This document shows positions 1 to 10,598 of a stretch of DNA of 36,216 nt, piece after piece. The stretch covers positions 2,181,166 to 2,217,381 of the forward strand of contig BFEA01000198.1 of the NCBI GenBank assembly GCA_003427395.1, given 5' to 3'. A program made the translations under genes and the position numbers. The notes beneath the pieces were generated by a model. The model did not search any database, was not told the DNA's origin, and worked only from the letters and a program-made list of their open reading frames with translations. The number at the start of each line of letters is the position of its first letter. Within the stretch, counting starts at the first letter, position 1. Origin of the DNA: Chara braunii. Its lineage: Eukaryota > Streptophyta > Charophyceae > Charales > Characeae.

Positions 1-266
1 TGTGTGTGTGTGTGTGCGCGTAATGACCCGCCAAAACACGGACTGAGAACACTGCTGATTTCTGGGATTTGCCCCTAGAATGAATGCCTTGCTGAGATTC
101 CCGCATTCTGCTGTGATTTCTAAGTCTGTGTGTGTGTGCGTGCCTGCTGGTTTGCGTGCCTGTCTGAGTGCTTGTCGGCTGAGTGTGTGTGTGACCCGCA
201 AGGGTACTTGTTGGTTGAAAGGCCCCTAAGGGCCGGTACTTACCTGTGGCCGTGACTTTGAGGGTT
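1..266. repeat. TG-rich low-complexity sequence
   Basis: The window opens inside a TG run (1-16), and several shorter TGTG stretches follow up to about 192. No credible reading frame is visible. It probably continues a microsatellite that lies outside the window. Confidence 0.6.
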
Positions 267-959
267 GCAGCGGGGAAAACACTCAAGTAGCGGGGGTAGG
301 CCCGCAACACTTAGAGCAGCGGGAAAAACACTCAAGTAGCAGGTAGGCCGGTACCACTCAAGTAGTGGTAGAAGTGTCGGGTACTGGAGGCCGAGCAGAA
401 GAAGACAAAAGTTGGCATTTTTAGAGGCCCAGTAGCGGTAGGTTAGAGGTAGGCCGGTACCAGTCCATGTAGCCTGAGTCTAGGGCCTGTCCGGACGATA
501 GGAGAGCCTGCAATGATGCTTCCCTCCAAAAGGGAGGAGGTACCGGTTGCTGGGAGGCCACTCGGACTAGGAAGTCAACGCCCAAGAGGCCAGTAGGCCG
601 CTATATCTTCAGGAGTGCAGCGGGAAAAACACTCAAGTAGCGGGGGTAGGCCCACAACACTTAGAGCAGCGGGAAAAACACTCAAGTAGCAGGTAGGCCG
701 GCACCACTCAAGTAGTGGTAGAAGTGTCGGGTACTAGAGGCTGAGCAGAAGAATACAAAAGTTGGCATTCTTAGAGGCCCAGTAGCGGTTAGAGGTAGGC
801 CGGTACCAGTCCAAGCAGCCTGAGCCTAGGGCCTGCCCGGACAATAGGAGAGCCTGCAATGATGTTTCCCTCCGAAAGGGAGGAGGTACCGGTTGCTGGG
901 AGGCCGCTCGGCCTAGGAAGTCACTGCCCAAGAGGCCAGTAGGCCACTATATCTTCAGG
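267..959. repeat. 350-bp tandem duplication (two copies)
   Basis: The block starting GCAGCGG at 267 recurs at 617, giving a 350-bp period. The second copy ends near 959 at the shared CTATATCTTCAGGA motif. The copies differ by scattered substitutions and small indels. Each unit contains smaller internal repeats of AAACACTCAAGTAGC followed by a purine-rich spacer and GTAGGCC. No protein is evident on either strand. This could be a satellite unit or part of the untranslated region of an unrecognised element. Confidence 0.8.
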
Positions 960-1587
960 AGGAGCAAGCAGCTCCTCCTCATTTGCAGTATGCAAGGATT
1001 GGCGACATGCTGCTGGAGCCAAGCGCTGGACATGGGAAGCGCTACCTGGAGGAGAAGAGCAGCTGGGCGCTCAGCCTGGCTATGGCGAGCAGCCCAGCCT
1101 GAGGAGGAGAGAGAAGGGGTCGAAGGAGGAGAGTGGCGAGGTACCTACCTGGCTATGGTGGATACCATCTTCATCACCTTGTTGGGCGCTGCATCTGGAA
1201 GGCCCCAGTTGGGGTAGTGCCACACCAAGGAATCTCGAGGCCAAGTCAGGCATGGCGGCTTAGTGCGCAGCGGCATAGCTGCGTTGGGTTGTCCTTTGGA
1301 CAGAAGTGCAGCGACATAGCTGCTTTGCATTGTCCTTTGCACAGGAGGGCAGAGCCCTCAGTAGTCCACCATAGGCTAGGCATGTGAGAGGAAGAAGAAA
1401 GGGGGAAGCCATAACTTTGGTGGACCTATTGTTGTGTCAGCAGTAAGAAGGAACTTCGGATATTGATTCTGGTTCATCCACTCATTGCTATTATTATTAT
1501 TGGAAGAAGAATAAGATTGGCGAAGTGAAGGAGGAGGAGGAAGGTGGAGAGAGAAGGGGGATTTGTCATTGGTCTTGCTGGTGTACA
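960..1587. other. Unassigned sequence
   Basis: Purine-rich stretches and short open frames only. I see no recognisable protein, RNA or repeat boundary here. Confidence 0.4.
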
Positions 1588-1722
1588 TCTTCTTCTTCTT
1601 CTTCTTCTTCTTCTTCTTCTTCTTCTTTCTCTATCTCCTTGCAAGTGCTTTCATTTCTTTCGCAATTGGGTGGCATTGTCTTTCATTGTGAATTTGCACT
1701 TTGGGAATGACCAGGATCGTAA

Positions 1723-1781
<59 letters not shown>

Positions 1782-1843
1782 NTCTCTCTCTCTCTCTGTG
1801 CGTGTGTGCGTGCGTGCGTGTGTGTGTGCGTGTGTGTGTGTGT
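1588..1843. repeat. Compound microsatellite: (TTC)n, (TC)n, (GT)n
   Basis: A TTC run lies at about 1588-1626, a TC run at about 1725-1797 with one N at 1782, and a GT run with GC interruptions follows to about 1843. The open frames crossing it encode only Ser/Leu or His/Thr dipeptide runs and are artefacts of the repeat. Confidence 0.95.
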
Positions 1844-2509
1844 TATATAAAATATCACCACAACTTCCCCTATCCCACCCAGATGAGTAGATCCAAAGTC
1901 ATAGCAACTTTACCTGTATTGCAGACAATGAAGCATTCTCAAGATGAGCCAATCCACCGATGAAACAGTTTTGCTTGCGGAGTCAATATCTATTCACAAC
2001 CTTAGCTTTAAACAAGCAAGGAATCTCACCTTTACACAAGCAATGCAACACACTTGAGATGGGCCAACCCAACAGTAAAAACAATACGAGACACAATAAA
2101 TTCGTTATATCGTTTTCTTGATTATAATATATTCCATCAGCTAGCATTGGGAGGCCTCCTGTTTTCTTTGTTTTTGCAGTTAGTGATGTTTAGAAGCTTG
2201 ACTGTTGGAGCAGGAAAACTGTCAAGGGGCGAGAATTCATTTGGCGCTATTTTTTAGGTTCCGATCCCTCGGGTGAGGGAAAGGTGTTTATGGGACCGGG
2301 GTGTGGAGTTTGTGGGTATACTTTTGGGGGGGTGATGAGTAAACGTGATGCGTGAGGGAGGTCGTGTGAGGCAAATGCGGAGATTGTTGAGAGAACTGTA
2401 TAGGGTGGGTGTTGGGTGTTTGTTATGGGATTTTCTGTTGGGAACGGTGGTGTTACAGGAAGATTGGGAATGTTGTTGTTACATGAGGATGGGAGGATTA
2501 ATCAGCTCT
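1844..2509. other. Unassigned sequence left of LINE-A
   Basis: Mixed-composition DNA without a recognisable gene. Part of it may be the 3' untranslated region of LINE-A, whose minus-strand coding similarity fades near 2510. I see no poly(T) tract that would mark its tail. Confidence 0.35.
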
Positions 2510-2680
2510 TAAAGGTTAGAGTATCATTCTTTACTGTGCCTAGGTGACGTGATCCTAACGTAAAGGTTGTGAATTTTTGGATTATTTCTGCTTTTTTGTC
2601 AGGGGCTCTGTGTATTTGTTTTCATTTTTTTTTCCAATGTGCATGTAGTTCTGTTTCTATTATGTGCTTTATTGTGATGA

Positions 2681-3064
2681 TTACATTCTCGGGGTTGGTG
2701 GGGTGGTCTTCAAAGGTTTTGTCCCATCTTCTTTTCCATAATCCCCAAAGATAAGGGAGAAGAAGAATGCTTCAAACCCTTTAAGGGGTGGGTTTTGTTC
2801 CATTTCAAGGAATAAAGTGTCGGGGCTTATCGTGATAGGCTTGTTAGAGAGGGTGCTCCAAGTGAGCTCTATTTCTTGCCATAGTTTCCTGGCCCCTGGA
2901 CAGTCAATGAAGCAGTGGTTTAGTGTTTCTGGAGTCTGTAGGTTGCAGACTTTGCACCACAAGTCTTGATCTGTTCTGTTTTCCTTACTGTGCCTTTGCG
3001 CCAGCCAGTGATTCACTGGTACTGCCCTGAAGGCTATCAGCCATTTTAGACTGGCTAGTTTCAC
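2681..3064 (-). pseudogene. LINE-A zf-RVT C-terminal domain fragment
   Basis: The frame holds a Cys-x2-Cys pair (CKVC) followed about ten residues later by HCFIDC, then GARKLWQEI. This is the signature of the zinc-binding domain found at the end of plant LINE reverse transcriptases. The helix preceding it (SLKWLIAFRAVPVNHWLAQR) fits the family as well. Similarity continues past the stop in another frame towards 2510, so this is a piece of a broken ORF2. Confidence 0.75.
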
Positions 3065-3775
3065 AGGTCTAGAGCTGAAAATTGTTGGTCAAGGTATGGT
3101 TATTTGAGATCCGGCAAGTGTGCTCTCTTCTTCTGTCCATCTTGTTTGTAGGGTGTTTGTTATTGAGGACGGTTTTGAGAAGAGATGGTAGCCTAGTTCG
3201 GGCTTGTAATCGGTTAGTTTGTGGAGACGAGGCATGGGGGAGAGATGATTGGGGGTACTCCGAGACAATTCTGTTGGGTCTATTTCCAGTTCAAGTATAC
3301 TTGACTGAGGCTTATAGACCCTGTTTCTTTCCCCTTCAACGACCCTTGTTCTTTGTAGGGTGTTTGTTATGCATCATGCTTCTGCTCTGCTCACTTTGTT
3401 AAGGAAGCTTACTGGGTTACCTGGCTCGTTGAGGGTAAAGATATCGCAGCAGATCCATGTTTTGTTGTGGGTTTCATAGGATTTGAATCTCAGGACTTCC
3501 AATACCGTCTCCTACTTCGTTGTTACGGCCCAGTCGCCATATTGCAATTTATGATCTGATCTTAGTAGGCGCCTCCATTCTATGGGAATGCTCTAATGAT
3601 CTGATTAATGCTCGCTTGTAGATGATGGGTACCTTTCCATACATGCCTTAGATCCTTTTCTGATTTCCATGAGTTGGCTGCATGCTCCCAAAGATGTTGG
3701 ATTTGCCATATTCCTCTTTCTACCCAATGTCCCCATTTGGTCTCTGATTTGGAGAGAGGGAAGCTTTCTCCCTTC

Positions 3776-5031
3776 TCATTTTTGATCCAGGGATTTCCAA
3801 AGAGGGGTTGTCTGAGTATTTCGCCCCTTTTTTTTGGGCCCTATCCTGTTCTTTGGGAATATGTTTCTCCAAATGCGTAGGATCTGTGCCCAGAGGGACT
3901 TTGAGGACTCGTTCTCGTGTATGTCATCCTGTGATGACTGGGGGTCTGGGGAGTGGCCAACGTTTATTGAATATCTATTCCTGATTTGGCTTTGCAAGTC
4001 GTCGGATGGGAACCATAGGGAGGTAGCATACCAATCATGGCTAGAATTGAGTTATTCAAGGCTAGTAGGACTTTACCTAACAAAGAAGTGTGCACACCTT
4101 TCGACATATGCATTTTGTTAATCATGGACGACAGTAGTGAGGCGGCCGATGGGTTACGAGTCTTATGACACCCTTTTGCATTTAAGTTGATTCCTAGAAA
4201 GCGGAACGGGGCGGATAGGTCTGCCCAACACATCCCCTCTGGAGTTAGTTCTATGGGAGGGTGGACTTCCGAGAACCACCAACCAATTGTTTTTGTCCAG
4301 TTCACTTTCATTTCGGATGCCAATTGGAAGGCTTGCACTGCTCTTGTTAACACTTGGAATGAAGAATTGGATGCCCTGATCAAAACTGTGAGGTCACCCA
4401 CAAATAAGAGGGTGATAGGCATATGTAGGGGCTGCCCTCTTTCGCCCTTGATGTTTGCTAGTCTCTCTATTGAGGGGTATTTTCTCAGGAAGGCTGCAAT
4501 GGCTTCCATTACGAATATGAAAATGTCTGACCGATCTTGACATTTTGTAAGGGTTGGAGAGGAAGCCGTTGATCTGTACTATTCCCTGTGCATCGTCGTA
4601 TAGTACCTTTACCTATTTCCTGAAGACCAGGCCGACACCCATTTTTTCCATAGAGGCTTGGAGGAAGTCCCAGTTGACTTAATTATAGGCTTTCTCAAAA
4701 TCGAAAAAAAAGTTGTAATCTTCTTTTCATTTATTATTCTGGTTGACTCGCTGAGGGTCATGACAGTATCTAAGATTAGTCTGCCTAGGATAAATCATGT
4801 TTGGTCAAGGTGAAAGCAGCCTCCTGTGCTTCGGTTTATTCGGGAGGCCAGGAGTTTGGCTAGGACGTTTAGGAAGGAAATGGGTCTATAATTTCTTATA
4901 TCTTCTTTGCTACCTTTTTTGTAGAGGAGGGTCACAACTCCCGTACTTAGCGCTGGTCCTTGAGATTCTTCTTCCCAGGCTCCGTTGAGGAAGGCTAGGA
5001 GGAGGGGACCTAGTTTGTGCCAGCTCGCCAT
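3776..5031 (-). pseudogene. LINE-A reverse transcriptase fragments
   Basis: Several frames together cover an RT domain. Near 4920-4870 the motif KKGSKEDIRNYRPISFLNV matches the RT N-terminal region. Near 4730-4675 a FEKAYN..VNWDFL-like stretch corresponds to the first catalytic aspartate block and is interrupted by a stop. At about 4390 the expected FADD catalytic box reads FVGD, so the second metal-binding aspartate is lost. The thumb region follows to 3964, then a spacer with WRNIFPKNRIGPKKKG to 3776. Frameshifts separate the pieces. It cannot encode an active enzyme. Confidence 0.75.
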
Positions 5032-5196
5032 CTAAAAAAAATTAGAAAGGTCGTCTCTGCCTGGTGCCTTGTTAGATTTTAGTTCCTTGAAGCTTGAGTA
5101 TAGTTCTTACATTGTGATAGGTTCTTATCGTGTGCCTGTTGTTTCGTTTGATAATGCGCGTTCTAGGTGGGTGAGGAATTTAGCCCTGGCGCTTAA

Positions 5197-5374
5197 AGCA
5201 CCAGTACACGGCCCCGGCCTTGCAGTCTGAAACTTGGCGCCACAAGAAAACGAGGCCGAAACGTCAAACGCTGGGTCCGCCGTTGATAAATTTGATCGGC
5301 GGCCCCGTTTTCGTTTCATGCCTCCAGAATTTGAGGTGTCAGACCTGCGGCCCAGATGCCCATGTACTGGTGGT
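5197..5374. mobile_element. 178-bp MITE with TTAA target duplication
   Basis: The ends form terminal inverted repeats of about 16 bp: AGCACCAGTACACGG on the left and the complement of CCATGTACTGGTGGT on the right, with two mismatches. TTAA is present at both flanks (5193-5196 and 5375-5378). An internal hairpin CCGCCG...CGGCGG lies near 5277-5302. When the element and one TTAA are ignored, the LINE-A reading frame continues across the site without interruption, which supports a real insertion. TTAA duplication is typical of the piggyBac superfamily, but the element has no coding capacity, so the assignment is inference. Confidence 0.75.
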
Positions 5375-5839
5375 TTAATATTTCTTTTCGCCTTCCTATT
5401 GGGGTTTTGCTAGTGTAAAGATCGCTGTAGAAATTGGTTGCTATGTTGACTAACTAGGTTGTTTCTGAGGTGGGGATGCTTTGTTCGTTTAGTAAACTTT
5501 CTATCTTCCTAGAGGTATATTTGATTTTTTGGAAGAAGAATTTGCTCATTTCTTCGTTTAGTTCTCGGTCGTTCACTTTTACCGTGAGTTGTAGTCTCCT
5601 AAGCTTTAACTTTGTCCATTATGTTAGTTCTTCCTTAGCTTTGGAGCATAATTCTACATAAAACTCTGATTAGTATCTCTATGGAGATTTCATTCAGCTA
5701 TTTTGCATTTCCTAATGTTTCTGCTCTTTCCTTCCTATGTGTTGCCAGTCTTCTAGAGGTTTGTGACATGTCTATGCTAATATTCTTTAGGATTTCATGT
5801 AATTTTTCTCTCTTTTTTTTTCTTTTTTTTTTTCGGTTT

Positions 5840-6421
5840 TGGTAAGCCTAAGGGAGAGCATGACTGCTTTGTGGTCAAGACCTTTGTAGTGGGGGGTTTC
5901 TTTTATTTTGCAGTCTAGTATGGCTCCTAATAGGAAGTCTCAAGTGAGGAAGAAGTTTATTCTTGACAGAGAGGTTCTTCCGAGGGAGGTTTTTCTGACA
6001 CAAGAAAAACGTTTTGTGTTAGGAGATATGAGACGATATGGGTCTATTAGATGAAGTCTCCTAGGACTATGCTGTTGGGTTGTGGCAAGGGGTCCTGTGA
6101 ATTAAGATTCTATCTAAGGTGGGGTCCTGTACCGAGTTTCAATCTTCCATAATGATGGTGTGAATGTGAGTGGGAATTTGGTGAGGAAGGTGTTTTTTTC
6201 CTGTGGCCTGTTCGGACCGTATATACCCAGTATCGATATATCTTCTCCCTTGAGTTTGATATCAATCTTTCCTTCCAATATCTTGCTCAGTCAATCCAAT
6301 GATTCCCAGGGTAATCAATGCTGGCAAGACCTTCTTAATACGGTTTCTGATGTATTTCAATTCCAAATGTATAAGGGACGCTGGACCCGTTTCCCAGCAG
6401 GTGATGCTCCCCACCAATAGA
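5840..6421 (-). pseudogene. LINE-A apurinic endonuclease fragment
   Basis: Minus-strand frames near 6250-6200 contain ISILGIYGPNRPQEKN, matching the central YGP block of L1-type endonucleases. Near 6050-5860, FSRIN-like and GLDHKAVMLSL-like stretches correspond to the C-terminal SDH block, with SDH seen as LDH. Stops and frame changes interrupt them. The N-terminal part with the SWNVNGL motif is absent. Confidence 0.6.
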
Positions 6422-6492
6422 CTGGAGCTTCTCCCCAGGTGCTAGTGGTGTCTGCTCTTACCAGCACCACTAACACTGGCGGGGGGGTGTTG

Positions 6493-6624
6493 AAAAAAAA
6501 AAAAAAAAAAAAAATTTTTTTTTTTTTTTTATTTGTTTGTCGTAACGTCCTGGCTTCAAGATTGGATTGTTATGTTTTCACTTGAGGCGGACTTTTTTTT
6601 TTTTTTTTTTTTTTTTCCTAAAAA

Positions 6625-6657
<33 letters not shown>
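6493..6657. repeat. Opposed poly(A)/poly(T) tracts
   Basis: A22 (6493-6514) abuts T16 (6515-6530). About 60 bp later come a T tract (about 6593-6616), then CCTAAAAAAAAA and a T run of about 30 (about 6628-6657). The last run is the poly(A) tail of minus-strand LINE-B. The others may be tails of further truncated retroposons nested at the same point. Confidence 0.8.
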
Positions 6658-6962
6658 GGAAAAAACAGACTATGTATTATTGAATCAACATGATGTTCGA
6701 GGCCGGGGACCTCACAATTCAACCCGGAAGGATAAACACAGCGTAACAGCAAATTGATACCAGACCAACCTGGCTGACCAACACAAGCACAAATAAAGGC
6801 ACTACTTTCCTCTTACTAGCCTACAATCCTACAGAGCAGAGCGACCACTCTCTCAGTTGACCATCACGACTCTAACTCAAGTCTAGGTCATGTGAGTTCT
6901 GCAGACAAGGCTTCGACTTAACCATCGAGTGACCAGGTAGGTTACGCCTTTCCTCTGCTACC

Positions 6963-7768
6963 TTATTCCGACTGCAGCCATTTGGACACTACCAATTTCC
7001 CATTCAGGGATACTGCTGCCAAACGGTTATTCTTGGCCCACGTCCGAAGAAACCACAGTCTGGCCTTATCCCGTTTCGAAGCTTCTATGGCGAGGACTTT
7101 CCTTCTCCAGTCCACATTTATCATCTGGCGGACGGTGGCCTTCATCCCTGCCTTCAAAGACGTATCCGAAAGATACCTTTTATTAAACAGCACTGAGTTC
7201 CTTTCCTTCCAGATCCACCATAACGCCATTGCCCGAATGGCTACTGCCACGTAGCCCCACCCCTTATCATAAGACAGTGTGAGGGGGAGCTGCCCCGTGA
7301 GGGCCCAATCCAAGTCCCAGGTGATAGCTGCTGGACCTCCCATTTCTTTCCAATGATAGGCCCACCACTGCCATATGCGTTTCGAGAGTGGGCAGTTGCC
7401 CCATAGATGTTCTGAACTTTCCATTCCCCGATGGCATCTGGCACATTGGATGTTAACCTCCATACCCCTCAGGAAGAGCGCCTCGGCATCAAGCGGGGCC
7501 CCGTGGACGATCAGCCAGACAATGGCCGAGCATCTAGTGCTGGGTAGCATTCGACAAACGCGCCACATGTTCTGATAATAGGCCACCGACAGAGCTGTGC
7601 CTGTGGGAGCTCGCGGGTGTGCCGCCTGGATCTTCACCGTTGAACTGCCCTGACTGCGTTTCAGCTGCATCCCCAGGCGTGAGGAATGCAGTTGAAGTTC
7701 TGGCCTTCCCCGGGCATTCGCCCATCCATACATGACAGGTTCCATCCATGTATATGAATGGTTGGGCC
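6963..7768 (-). pseudogene. LINE-B ORF2 C-terminal part (zf-RVT)
   Basis: This segment encodes the ORF2 tail. CARC, then EHLWGNC, then SKRIWQWW form the zf-RVT zinc knuckle at about 7470-7380. A helical stretch with ALWWIWKERNSVLFNK follows, and it ends with a TWAKNN motif before the stop at 6963. LINE-C has the same order (CLRC...IHLWLYC, WARNN). The open frame nominally extends to 7892, but everything above 7768 is LTR sequence read through, so the LINE part starts at 7768. The domain itself has no stops. Confidence 0.8.
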
Positions 7769-7998
7769 TGTGACGCGCAACCTCACGCCCTGTGCTGTCT
7801 TCCGTTCGGAGTGTTAGGCAGGCAGAAAGAGGCCCAGAAAAACAGCAAGATGGGGTGTGCCAAGGATTTTTGGAAATTGAGTGTGGGGACACAGATGGAA
7901 CTGAAGTCCCCCGTGTAGGTCCGATGTAGCAAGTTGATTAATTTCGCGCGTCGCAGAATGCGCGCGCGGTCATAGCGCGAAAACAGAAAGATCCAAAT

Positions 7999-8547
7999 TC
8001 AATCCAAAAAGTATTGTCGGGCTTCCCACCGGGCTACGGCCCGTCGTTTAGAACGGAAAGGCTTTCGCACGCTTCGCGTGTCTCGTTTTCGTATCAGATC
8101 TCGTCGTCGTTCGCTGGTCAGTTCCGAGTCCGACGTGGATGGTCTCAGTCGAGTGGCTCTTTCCTTATGCTCATCCTCACTTCGTATTCGGTAGTGGAAG
8201 CCCTTCGCTTCGTAGCGATCGAAGCGTTGGCACTTCGTGCACAGAGTGCGGGGCCAATGGGGCGCCACTGCCGTCCACGGAATGACGATCGGCTCGTTAA
8301 ACGGCAACAATATCGAGTAGGGTGGAAAGTGCGTATTGATAATGACAAATCCGGCGTCTACGAACCCCGAACAACGATCGGCCGGAGGGAAGTAACAGTG
8401 CCTGCCGATTTGTGCGACGGCTTCTCGTGCGTCCCACTCACATACACGTGTCCTTTCCTCACTGTAGGGAAAAGGTCGCGTTGGGATGGGAGACACGGTA
8501 GGCTGGCGCCCAATCGGAGGGTACTTGTCAGTCCACATGTCAATCAT
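7999..8547 (-). CDS. Open reading frame inside the solo LTR (uncharacterised family)
   Basis: This ATG-started frame of 182 codons without stops lies in the sense orientation of the LTR. Residues 36-108 align without gaps to a frame in the 5' LTR of the other element (26128-26523). Shared positions include FPP, VxP, APxWPxTxCxxC and a following Arg. The C-terminal third is rich in Arg, Ser and Glu (SERRRDLIRKRDTRSVRK), possibly nucleic-acid binding, which is inference. I recognise no known domain. A longer plus-strand frame overlaps it (8014-8646), but only the minus-strand frame has the second copy in support. Whether it is translated is unknown. Confidence 0.45.
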   Translation of the reverse strand: MIDMWTDKYPPIGRQPTVSPIPTRPFPYSEERTRVCEWDAREAVAQIGRHCYFPPADRCSGFVDAGFVIINTHFPPYSILLPFNEPIVIPWTAVAPHWPRTLCTKCQRFDRYEAKGFHYRIRSEDEHKERATRLRPSTSDSELTSERRRDLIRKRDTRSVRKPFRSKRRAVARWEARQYFLD

Positions 8548-9084
8548 TCACAAAATATTCCGAGACGTCATCAAAAGCGATTCGCGCGTCCCCCAATCAA
8601 TTTTTTTGACATAAGAGAAAGAGAGAGCAAACACAGATCAGCCTGATCATGTAGATGACTAAGGGACCGATCAGCTCAACACAACGTTGGTCCTTGGCGC
8701 CTTGTTTTTCGAGGCCGCCTCGTGGCTCGGCTGCTGACGTCGTGCAGCATAAAGCAAATGGCATGTGCAGTACAAACAGAGCTACAGATCTAAACACTCT
8801 TGCATTCTCGAACAAAATCCCGACGACAATCGTTTAATCAACAAACGAGTTACACATTTCATACATGCACTCACTGTGGAAGGTGTGAAAATGAGACATG
8901 CACAGATGGATCGCATTACTCAGTGCACACGCATCCACCGTTCACAAGACAAGAAGACAGGGTCCTTGCGTAGGAGGATTACCCAGGAAACTAATGGAAG
9001 AGTTCCGGAAGAAGTTCTTTCACACAGAGTGCCGACTCATTCTCATTCAAGAGCGGGACAATCATTCAGACGCACCATCATTCA

Positions 9085-9088
<4 letters not shown>

Positions 9089-9135
<47 letters not shown>
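9089..9135. repeat. (GA)n microsatellite within the solo LTR
   Basis: An uninterrupted GA dinucleotide run of 47 bases, reading as TC in the LTR sense strand. Confidence 0.95.
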
Positions 9136-9138
<3 letters not shown>

Positions 9139-9543
9139 AAATAGAAGATGACAAGATCCGAAAAGAGAAAAGTTCGGCGTCGCCGCCTCACACTCATGCC
9201 AAGGATAACAATCCGCAACAAAGGCGCATTCGCCGTTAATTCCACTATGGCCCCGGGCCAATCACTCACTCAACTCTAATCATCGAGCTTCATACCCGCA
9301 CCGACGATCCCGGCCGTCGCGTGCTAACTCCCACCACTGCGATCGTAACCTCGCTGTTGTAAACCCGACACGGTTCACCTAGATCCCACAGTCCGTCGTG
9401 GCGATCCAACGCACAACCGGCCAGTCTATCGTCAGCCCGACAGGACTTTCCGACTCGCTTCAAACACTCTGCCTAGCCACTGCTTCCCGGAAGTTGGCTC
9501 GAGAGTCGAGAACGTAAGAGAGATTTGTGGACGCGCTTGCGGG

Positions 9544-9551
9544 CTTTATAG
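9544..9551 (-). promoter_or_regulatory. Putative LTR TATA box
   Basis: CTATAAAG on the minus strand, about 890 bp from the LTR start. The related LTR has TATAAAT about 800 bp from its start, so the position fits a U3 promoter. Confidence 0.45.
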
Positions 9552-10598
9552 TTGTGACAGGGGAGATAGACGAGGGAGAGGGCAACAGGAAAGTTGAGGT
9601 GTAAGAGGAGAAGCAGGAGGAGAAGACTTTGAGAAGAGTGCTCTACGAACGCCATGCTGATCCCTCGAAACTCAAGGTTCAACCAATCAAATTTGTCACG
9701 CGATAGGAAGGTCCTATCGATCCACGCACCTGATTGGCGAGCGGGAGTTATCGGGGGATCGACCGGGCGTCGTACGCCAGACTTAGAGGGTGAGAAGAGA
9801 AAAGGCGCGAGAGGTGGCGCAAGACGGGTCCAAGATTCAAATGATCAAGAAAGGGAAATGGGCGCGCGAAAGCAAGGCGGGAGAGAGAGAGAGGGAGAAG
9901 GAAAATTAGTTACAGGGAGAGAGAAAAAGGAGGGAGAAGGGAAGGGAGGCGCGGGAGAGAGGAGGAAGCTTTTGCATGCACGGCGCCGTCAACAAAAAAA
10001 AGGAAAAAGGCACCGAAACAGTTACAACTTGCTTCTATCCTAATTCAAAATTGAAATCACCATATCCGCGCGCGAAAAAGCGACGCGGGAAAAGAAAATC
10101 CTACGCCTATTCGTATTCACGCAAAATTCCGAGAGTTTTCCCCGACGCGCCCAAGAACATTCACATACCCAAAAAAAGGACACGTCGAAGTTCCACTTAT
10201 CCCGGAATTCCCAACTACCGAGCCCAATTCTCAGTGCGCTCGCTAAGGCGTACGTAAATTCCCATGTATTTTTCGACTTTGCAAAAAGAAAAACAGAACT
10301 CGGCAGTCGAAAAAGCTCTCAAAAAGGAAAATGCGGCACCCGAAAGGAAGAACTCAAAAGGGGGTTTACCTGGGGTTGGTAGGATACAAGCAAAAGAAAG
10401 GGTACGAAAGATGGCACGGGGTCGGGAAGTGGTTCGTCACAGGCCGGGCCTCGAGTTGAGAAACGAACCGACACCCGCACTTCCTCTGTCTCCCACCGCC
10501 CTTGAATGGTCCGTTCTTCTTTGAACTTCAGAGAATCCAACTTGCATCCCTCTTTAACCTCCCTTTCCCACACTTCCACCTGACCATTGCTCGATTGT

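Larger units (their letters stand above)
2510..6421 (-). mobile_element. LINE-A, degenerate L1-type non-LTR retrotransposon
   Basis: Read on the minus strand, LINE ORF2 domains follow in the expected order: the second half of an endonuclease (about 6421-5840), reverse transcriptase (about 5031-3964) and a C-terminal zinc-knuckle (zf-RVT) domain (3064-2681). Frameshifts and stops are frequent, so the copy is dead. The N-terminal endonuclease motif is missing, which indicates 5' truncation, usual for target-primed insertion. A 178-bp MITE is nested at 5197-5374. The family differs clearly from LINE-B and LINE-C. Confidence 0.85.
7769..10441 (-). mobile_element. Solo LTR of a Ty3/gypsy element related to the 24-36 kb element
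   Basis: The LTR starts TGTGACGAACCACTT at 10441 (minus strand), sharing its first 15 bases with the LTR at 24308, and ends GTCACA at 7769. TGTGACG/CGTCACA are perfect 7-bp terminal inverted repeats. A 4-bp GGCC lies at both flanks (7765-7768 and 10442-10445). Near the 3' end, a 22-bp stretch (7852-7873) and GGGCGTGAGGTTG also match the end of the other LTR. The spacing from start to TATA box (about 890 bp) and to the internal frame resembles the intact element. No internal region remains, so it fits a solo LTR left by LTR-LTR recombination. Confidence 0.8.

Noticed and set aside
1544-1963. 139-codon plus-strand frame
   Set aside because: It is mostly Leu/Ser and Cys/Val dipeptides produced by the TTC, TC and GT microsatellites.
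6963-7892. LINE-B C-terminal frame beginning at 7892
   Set aside because: Bases above 7768 belong to the solo LTR, shown by shared LTR-end sequence, so the first 40 or so codons are not LINE.
8014-8646. 210-codon plus-strand frame
   Set aside because: It is longer than the opposite frame, but the minus-strand frame has a homologue in the sense strand of the other LTR, so this is treated as its shadow.
9654-10043. 129-codon frame rich in Arg/Glu/Gly
   Set aside because: Low-complexity purine-rich sequence inside the solo LTR, antisense to its U3. No homology or second copy supports it.
10070-10093. Two E2F-like sites GCGCGAAAA and GCGGGAAAA
   Set aside because: They lie inside the solo LTR U3, with no gene start nearby to regulate. 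Kept only as a curiosity.
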